A stretch of DNA of 64,000 bases from Bdellovibrionales bacterium. GTDB taxonomy: Bacteria; Bdellovibrionota; Bdellovibrionia; Bdellovibrionales; Bdellovibrionaceae. The position numbers were made by a program, and so were the translations under genes. Every line of letters starts with the position of its first letter. Positions within the stretch are counted from its first letter, which is position 1. Location of the stretch: NCBI GenBank assembly GCA_018266295.1, contig JAFEAQ010000011.1:1193205-1257204 (forward strand), given 5' to 3'. The notes below the pieces were generated by a model, which was not told where the DNA came from, searched no databases, and saw only the letters and a list, made by a program, of their open reading frames with translations. This document shows positions 1-7,712 of this stretch, piece after piece.

Positions 1-710
1 AGTTCACAAAACCGATCTTCAGCGGCTCTAACAAAGAAGAGCGCGCAGCGACTCAGCTCGTGATGGCGCAAGTTCTCAATCGTATGATGAGACTCTTGCA
101 CCCATTCATCCCGTTCATTTCGGAAGAGATTTACCAAAAGCTTCCGATCCGCGGGAAGGCTTGTATCATCGACCAATACCCGAACACGCGTAACGATAAA
201 GACTTCTTGGCTTTGGGTTCACCACAAGCCGCTTACGAAATCGATATCGTTAAAGACGTTGTGACTGCGATCCGCAATATCCGCGGCGAGAACCGCATTA
301 GCCCGGCAGAAAAGCTCAATGTGCGCTTGGGTATTACAGAGGCCGATATCCAAAAGGTCCTGGGTAATAACAAGACAGCCATCATGACAATGGCTCGTTT
401 GGCGAATCTGGATATCGGTGCTGACGGCAATCTGCAAAAGTGCGCGGTTGCCCCAATCACCACGAAGATGGGTCAAATCAAGGTCATTATTCCGTTAGAA
501 GGCCTTGTGGATTTTGATGAGGAAATTAAGCGTCTTAATAAGGGTATCGAGAAGCTAAACAAGGATATCTCGATGCTGACGAGTAAGCTTTCCAATGAAA
601 AATTTATAGCCAATGCCGATGAGGACGTCGTCGCTGCTGATAGAGAGCTATTAGCTCAAAGTAAAGTGCAGATCGAGTCCATGAAAGAGGCCCTTGTAAG
701 ATTCCAATAA
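1..710 (+). CDS. valS: Valyl-tRNA synthetase, C-terminal part (5' end outside window)
   Basis: Class I aminoacyl-tRNA synthetase that charges tRNA-Val in the cytoplasm. Only the last ~236 codons are present; the frame is open from base 3. The visible part is the anticodon-binding domain, with the typical stretch LHPFIPFISEEIYQKLP, followed by a C-terminal helical arm (about the last 65 residues, rich in Lys, Glu and Leu) that forms the tRNA-contacting coiled coil of bacterial ValRS. The stop is TAA at 708-710. The catalytic domain and start codon lie to the left of the window. The next gene has its own riboswitch leader, so the two are probably regulated separately. Confidence 0.95.
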   Translation, partial: FTKPIFSGSNKEERAATQLVMAQVLNRMMRLLHPFIPFISEEIYQKLPIRGKACIIDQYPNTRNDKDFLALGSPQAAYEIDIVKDVVTAIRNIRGENRISPAEKLNVRLGITEADIQKVLGNNKTAIMTMARLANLDIGADGNLQKCAVAPITTKMGQIKVIIPLEGLVDFDEEIKRLNKGIEKLNKDISMLTSKLSNEKFIANADEDVVAADRELLAQSKVQIESMKEALVRFQ

Positions 711-719
711 AAGGGCCTT

Positions 720-740
720 GCGCTCCGCGAAACGGAGCGC
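720..740 (+). terminator. Hairpin after valS, possible weak terminator
   Basis: A perfect 8-bp stem (720-727 with 733-740, loop CGAAA) begins 10 bases after the valS stop. No T-run follows, so it may be a stabilising 3' end or a factor-dependent terminator. A second inverted repeat (688-695 with 711-718) spans the stop codon. Confidence 0.35.
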
Positions 741-756
741 TATACCCTCGTTCGTC

Positions 757-825
757 CCCTAAGTATAAGCCGGAAATAAGGTCCGGAGTTTCTACCCGCC
801 ACCGTAAAAGGCGGACTATTTGGAG
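757..825 (+). promoter_or_regulatory. Guanine-class purine riboswitch with SD in P1
   Basis: The purine aptamer is recognisable by eye. P1 pairs 759-765 with 817-823. P2 pairs CCGGA (770-774) with TCCGG (782-786), and its 7-nt loop AATAAGG fits the conserved loop 2 pattern. J2/3 is AGTTTCTAC (787-795). P3 pairs CCGCC (796-800) with GGCGG (810-814), and its loop holds the conserved CCGTAAA (802-808). J3/1 reads GACTAT, so the specificity base (position 74 in the Bacillus xpt numbering) is C816, which predicts guanine rather than adenine. G822 and G823 of the Shine-Dalgarno GGAG (822-825) are in the 3' strand of P1, 7 nt before the ATG at 833. Ligand binding should therefore hide the SD and lower translation. 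No intrinsic terminator is seen, so this looks like a compact translational OFF switch. Confidence 0.88.
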
Positions 826-832
826 ATCAACG

Positions 833-1315
833 ATGAAGGCTCTAGCTCTCGCGGTTTTAGTTCTGAGTACTCTTAGCTTCCAACAATCGTTCGCCGACAG
901 TTTTCCTACTGGCCCGGCTTTACAAGTAACCCCAGGCAAATTATGCGATAAACCGAATGCTTACCGCTATCCGGAAAAAATCGCTTATTGCGATCGCGAT
1001 GTCAGCCCGGGCCTCAAGCACCAAATCATCGAAGATTATGACCGCAAATTCGGTTACAACATCGAATCTATGCCTCGTAACGAATTCAAGATCGACCACT
1101 TCATCCCACTTTGCGTAGGCGGAAGTAACGACGTTACAAACTTGTGGCCACAACACGAAAGCGTGTACACAATCACAGACCCTCTCGAAGAGGCTCTTTG
1201 CGATAAGATGTTCCATGGGAAGCTTTTGCAGAAAGATGCAGTAAGACTCGTGATTGAAGCGAAGACTCACTTAGACGAGGCTCCTGCGATCCTCGCCCAA
1301 GTGAATGCTCTCTAA
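833..1315 (+). CDS. Exported HNH-type nuclease
   Basis: A 160-aa protein with a signal peptide (cleavage probably after SFA, residue 21). It carries an HNH-type core: Asp88-His89 in KIDHFIPLCVGG, then GGSN and NLWPQ at about 96-107, the usual spacing of small HNH endonucleases. Cys38, Cys53, Cys94 and a later Cys could form disulfides, in line with a periplasmic or secreted enzyme. The likely substrate is DNA or RNA outside the cytoplasm, including prey nucleic acid in a predator; the substrate is inferred. The ATG at 833 is fixed by GGAG at 822-825. This SD belongs to the guanine riboswitch, so synthesis should fall when guanine is plentiful. The convergent next gene begins right at the stop codon. 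Confidence 0.8.
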   Translation: MKALALAVLVLSTLSFQQSFADSFPTGPALQVTPGKLCDKPNAYRYPEKIAYCDRDVSPGLKHQIIEDYDRKFGYNIESMPRNEFKIDHFIPLCVGGSNDVTNLWPQHESVYTITDPLEEALCDKMFHGKLLQKDAVRLVIEAKTHLDEAPAILAQVNAL

Positions 1316-3091
1316 TTATTCCTGAGTATATGAAACCTTGACGGAGCTAGTCTCTGTCATGGTGACGTCATCCGCCAGTAAGAGCACGCCATTTGCGAAA
1401 CTGTACTTGCTGGCATCGATTGCAACTCCGTCTACTTCTACTTTCACAATCTTCATTGCCATTGTGTCTTTCAAAGTGAACGAGCGACCGAGTTTCGTTA
1501 ATACATCCGTTTTCAAATCAGCAAAGTGTTTCGACCAATCCAAATCACAGATGTTGTAAACCTGCGAACCCGTTTGAGTTGCGAGAGTTTGGTAAACCGC
1601 CCCCGTCGCCGCCTGACACTTACTCACGGAGCTGCCAAGACCAATGAAGCTGAAGATCGCAGCCTGACCGGAAGCCACACCGGCTTTTGCTAAATTCGTC
1701 GTAAAGTTCGCAGCCGTCATCGACGAGTTGTCATCTGTTACAAACACGATGATCTTCTTAGAATCCGCACGGAAGAACGGAATACCGCTGCTAATGTTGA
1801 AGTTCAACTGACTGATCAGCTGCGCAGGACCGTCGTTAGAACCGATTGTCTTATTATACTGAACGAAGCGAGTTGCATCCAAGCCACTTGGCAAAGCCAC
1901 AGACGTCCCTGTTGTTCCTTGCTTACTGAGAAGCATGAACTTCATGTCTGAAGACTTATCCAAAGCATTGATGAAAGCTGTCAGATTCGCACGAACGTTT
2001 GCCGCCTCTTCATTCATAGAACCCGAGTTATCAATCACCCAAACCATATCAAGTGGCTTCATTGTCTTAGTTGCACTGATCGAGAAGCTTTCAGTCAATA
2101 CAGGTGGTGGGTTACAAGCACCATCCTGACGGAGGAACGCACCTTTTTGGTAGTCACCCGTTGAGCTGAACGAACCGTTTGTGCAGAGGTTCTTCTCTTG
2201 TTTTTCATAGACGTTGGCAAGATTGCCGCCATACTTACAAGCCGCAGCCTCAGAGACCGTTTGACCCGCCAAAGTTACGAACTTAAAGCCGCCGCTAACA
2301 ACACCGTCAGAACAGTTACAAGCACCCGTCGTCTGCAAGAGCTTACCTTTAGAGAACATGTTTTGAGCTACAGACTGAGAATTCGTGCAGATATAAGTCT
2401 GCTGCTTCTCATAGACGTATTGCAAGTTACCGCCGTTCGGGCAGAGACCTTGCTCAACGATTGTTGCATTAGGAACGAGCTTGATTGAAGAAGCCCCTTC
2501 CGCAGAGCCATCGGCACATTTACAAGCGCCGGCTTGGCTGAGGAGTTTGCCTTTTTGGTAATCTTCAGAAGAAACAAGCTTGCCGTTGTCGCAAGTGTAC
2601 TTCTGTTGTTTTTCATAAGTCAGAGTCAAAGTGCCGTTGGCGGGGCATGCTTGGTTTTCGCTGATGGTTTGACCATCAACGTTTTTCCAAACGCTCATGC
2701 CATTGTTCACGCCATCAGCGCAGTTACAAGCGCCTTTCTGGCCAAGGAGTTTACCTTTTTGGAATTCATTGCTGCCGACGTACTTACCGCCATCGCAAAG
2801 AAGCTTTTGTTGTTTCTCATAAACCATCGTGAGGTTGCCGCCGAAGTCACACTTGCCCGGCTCTTCGATGTTTTGTCCGTTCACGACTTCCCATTTAATA
2901 GAGCCGCTGACTTGGCCGTCATCACAAACCGCTGGTGCCTGTGATTCCTCATCGCCTTTTGCAGCGAGAGCATTGGCAGCTTCTTCTGGCTTAAATGATA
3001 CAGGAGCGCAGTTCTGGAAAAGAACGCTTGTGAAGAGAGCCATACCGAAAATCAGCGTGGCTATACGCAGGCTACGTGCTTTCATTTTCAT
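1316..3091 (-). CDS. VWA-domain lipoprotein with four Cys-rich repeats
   Basis: A 591-aa surface or periplasmic lipoprotein. The N-terminus is a lipoprotein signal ending LFQNC, with Cys28 as the probable lipid-modified residue; Asn at -1 is atypical. Four tandem modules of about 66 residues follow (roughly 55-330), each holding four Cys and the core YEKQQ...C...(F/Y)QKGKLL...GAC. From about 335 there is a von Willebrand A domain with the metal-ion-dependent adhesion motif DNSGS (in WVIDNSGSMN) and a later ITDDNSS-like strand. VWA domains bind protein ligands through a metal ion; the repeats look like a disulfide-rich stalk. A strong G-rich RBS (AGGGGG) precedes the ATG. The ligand is unknown. 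It is divergent from the glycine-rich gene at 3439 and converges on the HNH nuclease without a gap. Confidence 0.75.
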   Translation of the reverse strand: MKMKARSLRIATLIFGMALFTSVLFQNCAPVSFKPEEAANALAAKGDEESQAPAVCDDGQVSGSIKWEVVNGQNIEEPGKCDFGGNLTMVYEKQQKLLCDGGKYVGSNEFQKGKLLGQKGACNCADGVNNGMSVWKNVDGQTISENQACPANGTLTLTYEKQQKYTCDNGKLVSSEDYQKGKLLSQAGACKCADGSAEGASSIKLVPNATIVEQGLCPNGGNLQYVYEKQQTYICTNSQSVAQNMFSKGKLLQTTGACNCSDGVVSGGFKFVTLAGQTVSEAAACKYGGNLANVYEKQEKNLCTNGSFSSTGDYQKGAFLRQDGACNPPPVLTESFSISATKTMKPLDMVWVIDNSGSMNEEAANVRANLTAFINALDKSSDMKFMLLSKQGTTGTSVALPSGLDATRFVQYNKTIGSNDGPAQLISQLNFNISSGIPFFRADSKKIIVFVTDDNSSMTAANFTTNLAKAGVASGQAAIFSFIGLGSSVSKCQAATGAVYQTLATQTGSQVYNICDLDWSKHFADLKTDVLTKLGRSFTLKDTMAMKIVKVEVDGVAIDASKYSFANGVLLLADDVTMTETSSVKVSYTQE

Positions 3092-3438
3092 CCCCCTGAA
3101 CGTGAATTAACGTCTTATTATTATCGGCATATTTGTTTATTTTTTAATATCAAAGACTAGTGAATGTTCCACATCGGATAGGAACTCTTTCGACACTGTC
3201 TCAGACTGAAACATTTTTTTTGGTGCAAGCTTGAAGTTCAACCGTTCGAAGAAAGTTTTCGGACTTGTTCGGAGATGTCGAGTTTTCCTCACGCTCCCGA
3301 GCATCCGCTGGAATGATCGCGGACCCACACAGAGCCAAGGGAGCAAATAGATTTCCTCAGTACGTACATATGCGTCCGCAATCAGGACTCTGAATCTAAA
3401 CGTACATAACTCAGATTCTATTTTATAAAATAATAAGC
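3092..3438. other. Divergent intergenic region
   Basis: 347 bases between divergent genes, so it must hold promoters for both. AT-rich blocks lie near each start. A 9-nt direct repeat ACGTACATA occurs at 3362-3370 and 3400-3408, and a GAATCT/AGATTC inverted repeat (3392-3397, 3413-3418) brackets the second copy; this could be an operator for the plus-strand gene. No convincing gene is seen; a 69-codon frame on the minus strand has no clear RBS. Confidence 0.4.
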
Positions 3439-4395
3439 ATGCATCGCTCTCGAAGTTTACCCATCATGTTTCTGCTGACTGGAATCTTATGGAGCGAGCA
3501 TTGCTTTTCTCAAATTACTCCTTTTGCATTCTGGAAAAAGAAAACTCCTTCAGCTCCTGTGGTTATAACCATCGTTACATCGAATGCCAGTTGGGCGGTT
3601 CCGAGCGACTGGAACAACTCTGACAATCTCGTTGAGTGTATTGGCGGCGGCGCAGGCGGAGCTCCTGGGCAAAGCTCAGGGGGCTTCAACGGCGGGGGTG
3701 GAGGCGGTGGCGGGGCTTACACTTATGTTCAAAACATGACTCTGACTCCTGGTGGAACTGCTGCCGTAGTCATTGGTGCCGGAGGAAGTTCTGGCGGTAA
3801 CGGTGGCGATACCACCTTCAATGGCGCTGCAAACTTAACTGCAAAAGGCGGCACGACCGGAGCCTCTTCAGGCACCGCCGGTGTTGGCGGCTTGGTTGCC
3901 TCCTCAATTCCCTCTGCGAATGCTATTGCAGGTGGTGATGGTGGCGCTGGCGGCGGCGGCATTGCGGGAGCTGGAGGCGGTGGTGGCGCGGCAGGTCCTG
4001 ATGGCCCCGGAGGCAAAGGGGGTAATGGAAATGCCGGCTCCAATAGCGGCGGCGGCGGCGGTGGCGCTGGAAATGGCGGATCTGCTGGCGCTAACGGGAC
4101 TTCTACAACAGGAGGAGCGGGCGGAACCTCAGCCAATGGTGGCGGTGCCGGCGGTAAGGGTTCAAATCAATTCACCAGTAATGCCGTTGCAGGTTCTGCC
4201 GGAACAAACTTCGCAGCCTCTGTCGGTAGCGGCGGTGGCGGTGGTGGTGGCCCCGGAGGCGTCAGCACCGGCACAGGTAAAGCTGGCGGCAATTACGGCG
4301 CAGGTGGTGGCGGCGGGAGCGGATTTAGTGGTGCATCTGCAGCGGGCGGTGCCGGCGTGAAGGGCGCTTGTCGCGTTACCTATACGCCGCCTTAA
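3439..4395 (+). CDS. Exported glycine-rich protein
   Basis: A 318-aa protein with a signal peptide (hydrophobic residues 8-24, probable cut after CFS). After a short link the region SWAVPSDWN...NLVECIGGG begins a glycine-rich domain that runs to the C-terminus (GACRVTYTPP), with GGGGGGGG blocks alternating with Ala/Ser/Asn. The architecture resembles the glycine-rich domain found in phage tail-fibre tips and bacterial surface proteins, which fold as packed polyglycine-II helices. A role in surface binding is plausible but not shown. The SD before ATG 3439 is poor (AAATAATAAGC), so the start is less sure; an in-frame ATG at 3466 lies inside the signal peptide. Its 3' end overlaps the convergent arsC-like gene by 4 nt. 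It shares its glycine-run composition with the giant protein at 54219. Confidence 0.65.
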   Translation: MHRSRSLPIMFLLTGILWSEHCFSQITPFAFWKKKTPSAPVVITIVTSNASWAVPSDWNNSDNLVECIGGGAGGAPGQSSGGFNGGGGGGGGAYTYVQNMTLTPGGTAAVVIGAGGSSGGNGGDTTFNGAANLTAKGGTTGASSGTAGVGGLVASSIPSANAIAGGDGGAGGGGIAGAGGGGGAAGPDGPGGKGGNGNAGSNSGGGGGGAGNGGSAGANGTSTTGGAGGTSANGGGAGGKGSNQFTSNAVAGSAGTNFAASVGSGGGGGGGPGGVSTGTGKAGGNYGAGGGGGSGFSGASAAGGAGVKGACRVTYTPP

Positions 4396-4736
4396 AATAA
4401 TTTTTCGATATTCTCAACAGGACGACCGATGACAGCGACATGATCTTTCACGACGATCGGTCTTTCTAAAAGCTTCGGATGTTTCACAAGATTTTCAACA
4501 ACAACATCAACTGAGTTCACATCAAAACCGAGTTCTTGATATAGGTCTTCTTTCGTACGCACGAGGGCCGGAGTTAGCCCACCCAAATTCTTGATCAACT
4601 CGCGGATCTCTCTCGCCGTTGGCGGCTCTTTCAGATACTCGACAACGACCGGCTCCACACCACGCGCTTGCAACAAAGCCAGAGCCTCACGACTCTTACT
4701 GCATTTTGGATTGTGATAGATTTTCCACTGAGACAT
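4392..4736 (-). CDS. ArsC/Spx-family arsenate reductase-like protein
   Basis: A 114-aa thioredoxin-fold protein. The start MSQWKIYHNPKCSKSR is typical of the glutaredoxin-coupled ArsC family, with catalytic Cys12. Three Arg that bind arsenate in the family appear in the contexts LVRT, ERPIV and GRPVE. The family reduces arsenate to arsenite with glutathione/glutaredoxin, but many members are uncharacterised YffB/Spx-like proteins. No arsB or arsR is nearby, so arsenic resistance is not supported by context. The ATG at 4736 overlaps the stop of the upstream gene (TAATG), pointing to translational coupling. It is the last gene of a four-gene minus-strand operon. Confidence 0.8.
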   Translation of the reverse strand: MSQWKIYHNPKCSKSREALALLQARGVEPVVVEYLKEPPTAREIRELIKNLGGLTPALVRTKEDLYQELGFDVNSVDVVVENLVKHPKLLERPIVVKDHVAVIGRPVENIEKLF

Positions 4737-5539
4737 TAGTAGCACTTGCAGCTTGGTGCTGTTGTCAGAATGCCAGCGCAACGGAAAGTCTTTGAACCGT
4801 TTGAGAATTCAAGATCGTCGATCTTGCCATTCTTTTCAGTCAGAACCATTTCCTGGCCGTTTTCAAAATAAGCGCGCTCGCCTTTTTCTTCCTCGTAAAC
4901 TTCACCGTCTTTTTGCAATGAAGCGATGAAGGAATCACTTGGATCTTTAGTTTGTTCACTTGGCAAAGGAATCAGTGTTGGCTGACCTTCTTTATCGACT
5001 TTGAAATACAACAAGTGTCTCGAAGCTTGATCACTGTCAGAATAATCGGTCTCGATACGAATACGGCGTTCTTCGCCGCCGGCACGCATGTTCCAAGTCA
5101 CCCAATCTTCAGAGCGAAGAATAGGATCGCCAAGATCGCTCTTTACAGTAGAGAGTAAGCTATCAAAACTTGGATCAAGACGTTCGCCGCTGGCGTTCGA
5201 AGGATTCAAACCCACGCAAGCTGCCATCTGTTTCATGCTTTGACCGAAGAACTCAGAGGCCTTGGCCAAATCAACAGGCTCTGCTTTTTTCTTATCTTGA
5301 GTTGGAGCTGCTTCCAGTCCCACCTTCGCTTGAAGGTCATCATCAAAGCGCGCATCAGGGCCTGTGTCTTCAGGCATGTCGCCGACTTCAGTGGCTGTGG
5401 TCTCTGGCGGAGGTGTTGACTTGTTGCTGCGGAACCAAACGAAGCCGCTCACGAGGGCTACGAAAATTCCCACGCCGATGCCGACTTGGAAATAATGTTT
5501 AAGCCTCAAGCTCTCTTGATCGGGTACTTGCTGATTCAT
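4736..5539 (-). CDS. Membrane-anchored protein of unknown function
   Basis: A 267-aa protein with one N-terminal transmembrane segment (about 14-36, ending FVWFR) and no cleavage site, so the bulk should be periplasmic. An acidic, Pro-rich linker (40-90) leads to a domain of about 170 residues with no family I recognise. It ends in a Cys-rich tail (CAGILTTAPSCKCY), which may form disulfides. The ATG at 5539 lies 41 nt inside the upstream aminotransferase gene; a shorter start would lose the membrane segment, so the overlap looks real. The stop overlaps the ATG of the arsC-like gene. Confidence 0.6.
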   Translation of the reverse strand: MNQQVPDQESLRLKHYFQVGIGVGIFVALVSGFVWFRSNKSTPPPETTATEVGDMPEDTGPDARFDDDLQAKVGLEAAPTQDKKKAEPVDLAKASEFFGQSMKQMAACVGLNPSNASGERLDPSFDSLLSTVKSDLGDPILRSEDWVTWNMRAGGEERRIRIETDYSDSDQASRHLLYFKVDKEGQPTLIPLPSEQTKDPSDSFIASLQKDGEVYEEEKGERAYFENGQEMVLTEKNGKIDDLEFSNGSKTFRCAGILTTAPSCKCY

Positions 5540-6647
5540 CCATAAGCCTTTTTAGTTCGACCAGGAATTTCATAATGTCCTGTTCGGTATTGTAAATATG
5601 AGGACTTATGCGAAGACTGTTACAACGGACACTGACGAAAATATTCTTTTCGCGAAGTCTTCCACACAAATCCTTCACACACACTCCACCCGGGGCTCGC
5701 GCGCCGATCATGTGGCCTGTGCGACGGTTCTGAGGCACTACTTCAAATCCTAAAGTTGCCAAACCGTTTACCAAAGTTTCATTCAAAGACGTGATATGAG
5801 CAAAGATTTTTTCAGGTGTGACGGCATTGAGAACCTTCATAGCCTCAATCGCCATGGGATTTAGAGCAAAATTACTATGCTGACCGCTATCAAAACGGCG
5901 CGCGCCTATATGGTACTCGTCTGTATACTCTGTAAGCTTCGTAAAGTCTTCGCTGCAACGGCGATTCACCCAGTTGTTTTCTAAAGGCTGGCCGTTTAAG
6001 TGTCTGTCAGCGACGTACATGTAAGACACACCGTAAGGACCGAGTTGCCACTTATAACCAACGCTAAAGAGGAAATCAGGATCAAAAGCTTTTACATCAA
6101 TCGGTGAAACGCCAAAGGACTGACTGATATCGACAACAAGTGCAGCGCCGACAGATTTGGCTTTCTTACTGATCGCAACCAAATCAAAGTGGCTGCCGTC
6201 AGACCAGTCCGTTTGCGGAACAGAAACCACCGCGGTGTTTTCATCAATCGCCGCCAAGAACGCCGAAGTCCAATCGTGATTCGGAGGACGAGTTACAAAA
6301 GTGCGCGTCTTCCATGGATACACGTTGGAAGGAAACTCCCCTTCCGGCATCAAAACCGTTTTACCGGCAGGCACCGGTAAATTCAGAACTGCGGTTTCCA
6401 CGCCATAGCTCACAGCGGGAATCAAAGCGATATTGTCGGCAGAAGTTTTTAAGAGACTCGCGACAAGGCCACGAAGCTCATCACAACCCGTGAAAAAATC
6501 AGAAGTTTGTAAGCGCCACGGCTGTTCCTTAAAAGAAACGGCTTCCATCCCGGCCTCAGTGATCTTTTTCATCTGAGGAGAAATGAAAGCCGAATTCAAG
6601 AAACAAACCGAGTCCGGAATGTTGAATAGGGCCCTGTACGTCGACAT
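5499..6647 (-). CDS. Class V (NifS/CefD-type) aminotransferase fold enzyme
   Basis: A 382-aa PLP enzyme of the class V family, which includes cysteine desulfurases, kynureninase-like enzymes and isopenicillin N epimerase. Key features are VVDISQS (Asp173, which contacts the PLP pyridine nitrogen, and Gln176) and SVGYKWQLGP with the PLP-binding Lys199. The N-terminal CFLNSAFISP segment is the usual substrate-side loop. There is no clear active-site Cys loop of a cysteine desulfurase near the C-terminus, so an epimerase, lyase or kynureninase-like activity is more likely; the substrate cannot be read from sequence. It sits 10 nt downstream of an isopenicillin N synthase-like oxygenase and overlaps the next gene by 41 nt, so the operon is tight. 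Confidence 0.8.
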   Translation of the reverse strand: MSTYRALFNIPDSVCFLNSAFISPQMKKITEAGMEAVSFKEQPWRLQTSDFFTGCDELRGLVASLLKTSADNIALIPAVSYGVETAVLNLPVPAGKTVLMPEGEFPSNVYPWKTRTFVTRPPNHDWTSAFLAAIDENTAVVSVPQTDWSDGSHFDLVAISKKAKSVGAALVVDISQSFGVSPIDVKAFDPDFLFSVGYKWQLGPYGVSYMYVADRHLNGQPLENNWVNRRCSEDFTKLTEYTDEYHIGARRFDSGQHSNFALNPMAIEAMKVLNAVTPEKIFAHITSLNETLVNGLATLGFEVVPQNRRTGHMIGARAPGGVCVKDLCGRLREKNIFVSVRCNSLRISPHIYNTEQDIMKFLVELKRLMDESASTRSRELEA

Positions 6648-6657
6648 GGGCCCAACA

Positions 6658-7644
6658 CTACTTGATAAGACCGATCTCGCGCAATCTTTGCATGAGGAAA
6701 TCGCCCCCAGTGATATCTGGGTACTTAGCGCCTGCGCCGCGGCAAGATGGCAAACAGCTCAGCATCGCATTTGGATTTGGATGCATAAAGAAAGGCATAG
6801 AATAACGAGGCTTGTTTTTAGCCTCTGGGCTATTCACAACCTGGTGAGTCGTTGACGGAATCACGTCATTCGTCAAACGAGCCAGCATATCGCCCGCATC
6901 CACGATCAAAGTATCCGGCTCAGAAACGATGTCGAGCCAAGAACCGTCGCGATCTTTCAATTGCAAGCCAGACGCGGTTGCCGCAGGCAAGATCGTGATG
7001 AAGTTAATGTCTTCGTGCGGAGCTGCACGCAAGCAACGTGGATCTGCATCCGCAGGAATCGGTGGATAGTGCAACAAACGAAGGATCGAGTTCCCTTCGT
7101 GAGTCATGCCACGGAAGAAGTCTTTTGGAACTTCCAAAGGACCCGTCAAAGCTTCAAGCATTGCTTGGCCCGCTTCTTCGAGATCTGCATAGAGTTTTGA
7201 AAACACAGGTTTGAATTCTGGAACTTCTGTCGGCCAGATATTGTCTGGATAGTATTTTTCTTTGAGTGGATGACCGTCAGCCACTTCACGGCCGACGTGC
7301 CAGAACTCTTTCAAGTCCATGACTTTTGCGTCTTTTGCATGCTCTTGACCGAATGGAGTGTAACCACGTTGACCACCACCCGCTTTAGAAATGTAAGAGC
7401 GTTTTGTTTCAACTGGAAGTTGATAGAATTTTTCGAGAATGCTGTAAGCTTTGTGAAGAAGAGCGGGCTCAACGCCGTGATCTTTCAGGATGATAAAGCC
7501 GTAATCAACAAGGCCTTTGTAAAGCTGCTCAACAAAGTGGGCTTTTTGTTCTGGAGTGCCCTTTGTGTAATGAGAAAGGCTCAGTGTTGGAACCTTACGC
7601 AGAGTCGATGAACCGGTTGCTACGGTGTTTTCCTGAAAGCTCAT
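6658..7644 (-). CDS. Isopenicillin N synthase-like Fe(II)/2-oxoglutarate oxygenase
   Basis: A 328-aa non-haem iron oxygenase. The double-stranded beta-helix has the iron facial triad His210-x-Asp212 (APHEDINF) and His267 (STTHQV), and the Arg280-x-Ser282 pair that binds the 2-oxoglutarate or substrate carboxylate. The N-terminal region (VPTLSLSHY, GFIILKDHGV) matches the conserved DIOX_N domain. The family oxidises small molecules, from plant hormones to beta-lactam precursors, so the substrate is open. It is the first gene of the minus-strand operon with the class V aminotransferase. The start MSFQENTV has the upstream SD GGGAGG. Confidence 0.85.
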   Translation of the reverse strand: MSFQENTVATGSSTLRKVPTLSLSHYTKGTPEQKAHFVEQLYKGLVDYGFIILKDHGVEPALLHKAYSILEKFYQLPVETKRSYISKAGGGQRGYTPFGQEHAKDAKVMDLKEFWHVGREVADGHPLKEKYYPDNIWPTEVPEFKPVFSKLYADLEEAGQAMLEALTGPLEVPKDFFRGMTHEGNSILRLLHYPPIPADADPRCLRAAPHEDINFITILPAATASGLQLKDRDGSWLDIVSEPDTLIVDAGDMLARLTNDVIPSTTHQVVNSPEAKNKPRYSMPFFMHPNPNAMLSCLPSCRGAGAKYPDITGGDFLMQRLREIGLIK

Positions 7645-7712
7645 AAATCCCTCCCAAATGAGTCTCTAAAATAAGGGATTGGGACTTATGCGGGCAAGTC
7701 TAGAAACCGCAA

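Noticed and set aside
3137..3346. A 69-codon minus-strand frame in the divergent region.
   Set aside because: Composition is not protein-like, and no RBS is found; it would block the promoter of the VWA gene.
3729..4136. A 135-codon Pro-rich frame on the minus strand.
   Set aside because: It is the antisense of the glycine-rich gene; Gly codons read backward give Pro.
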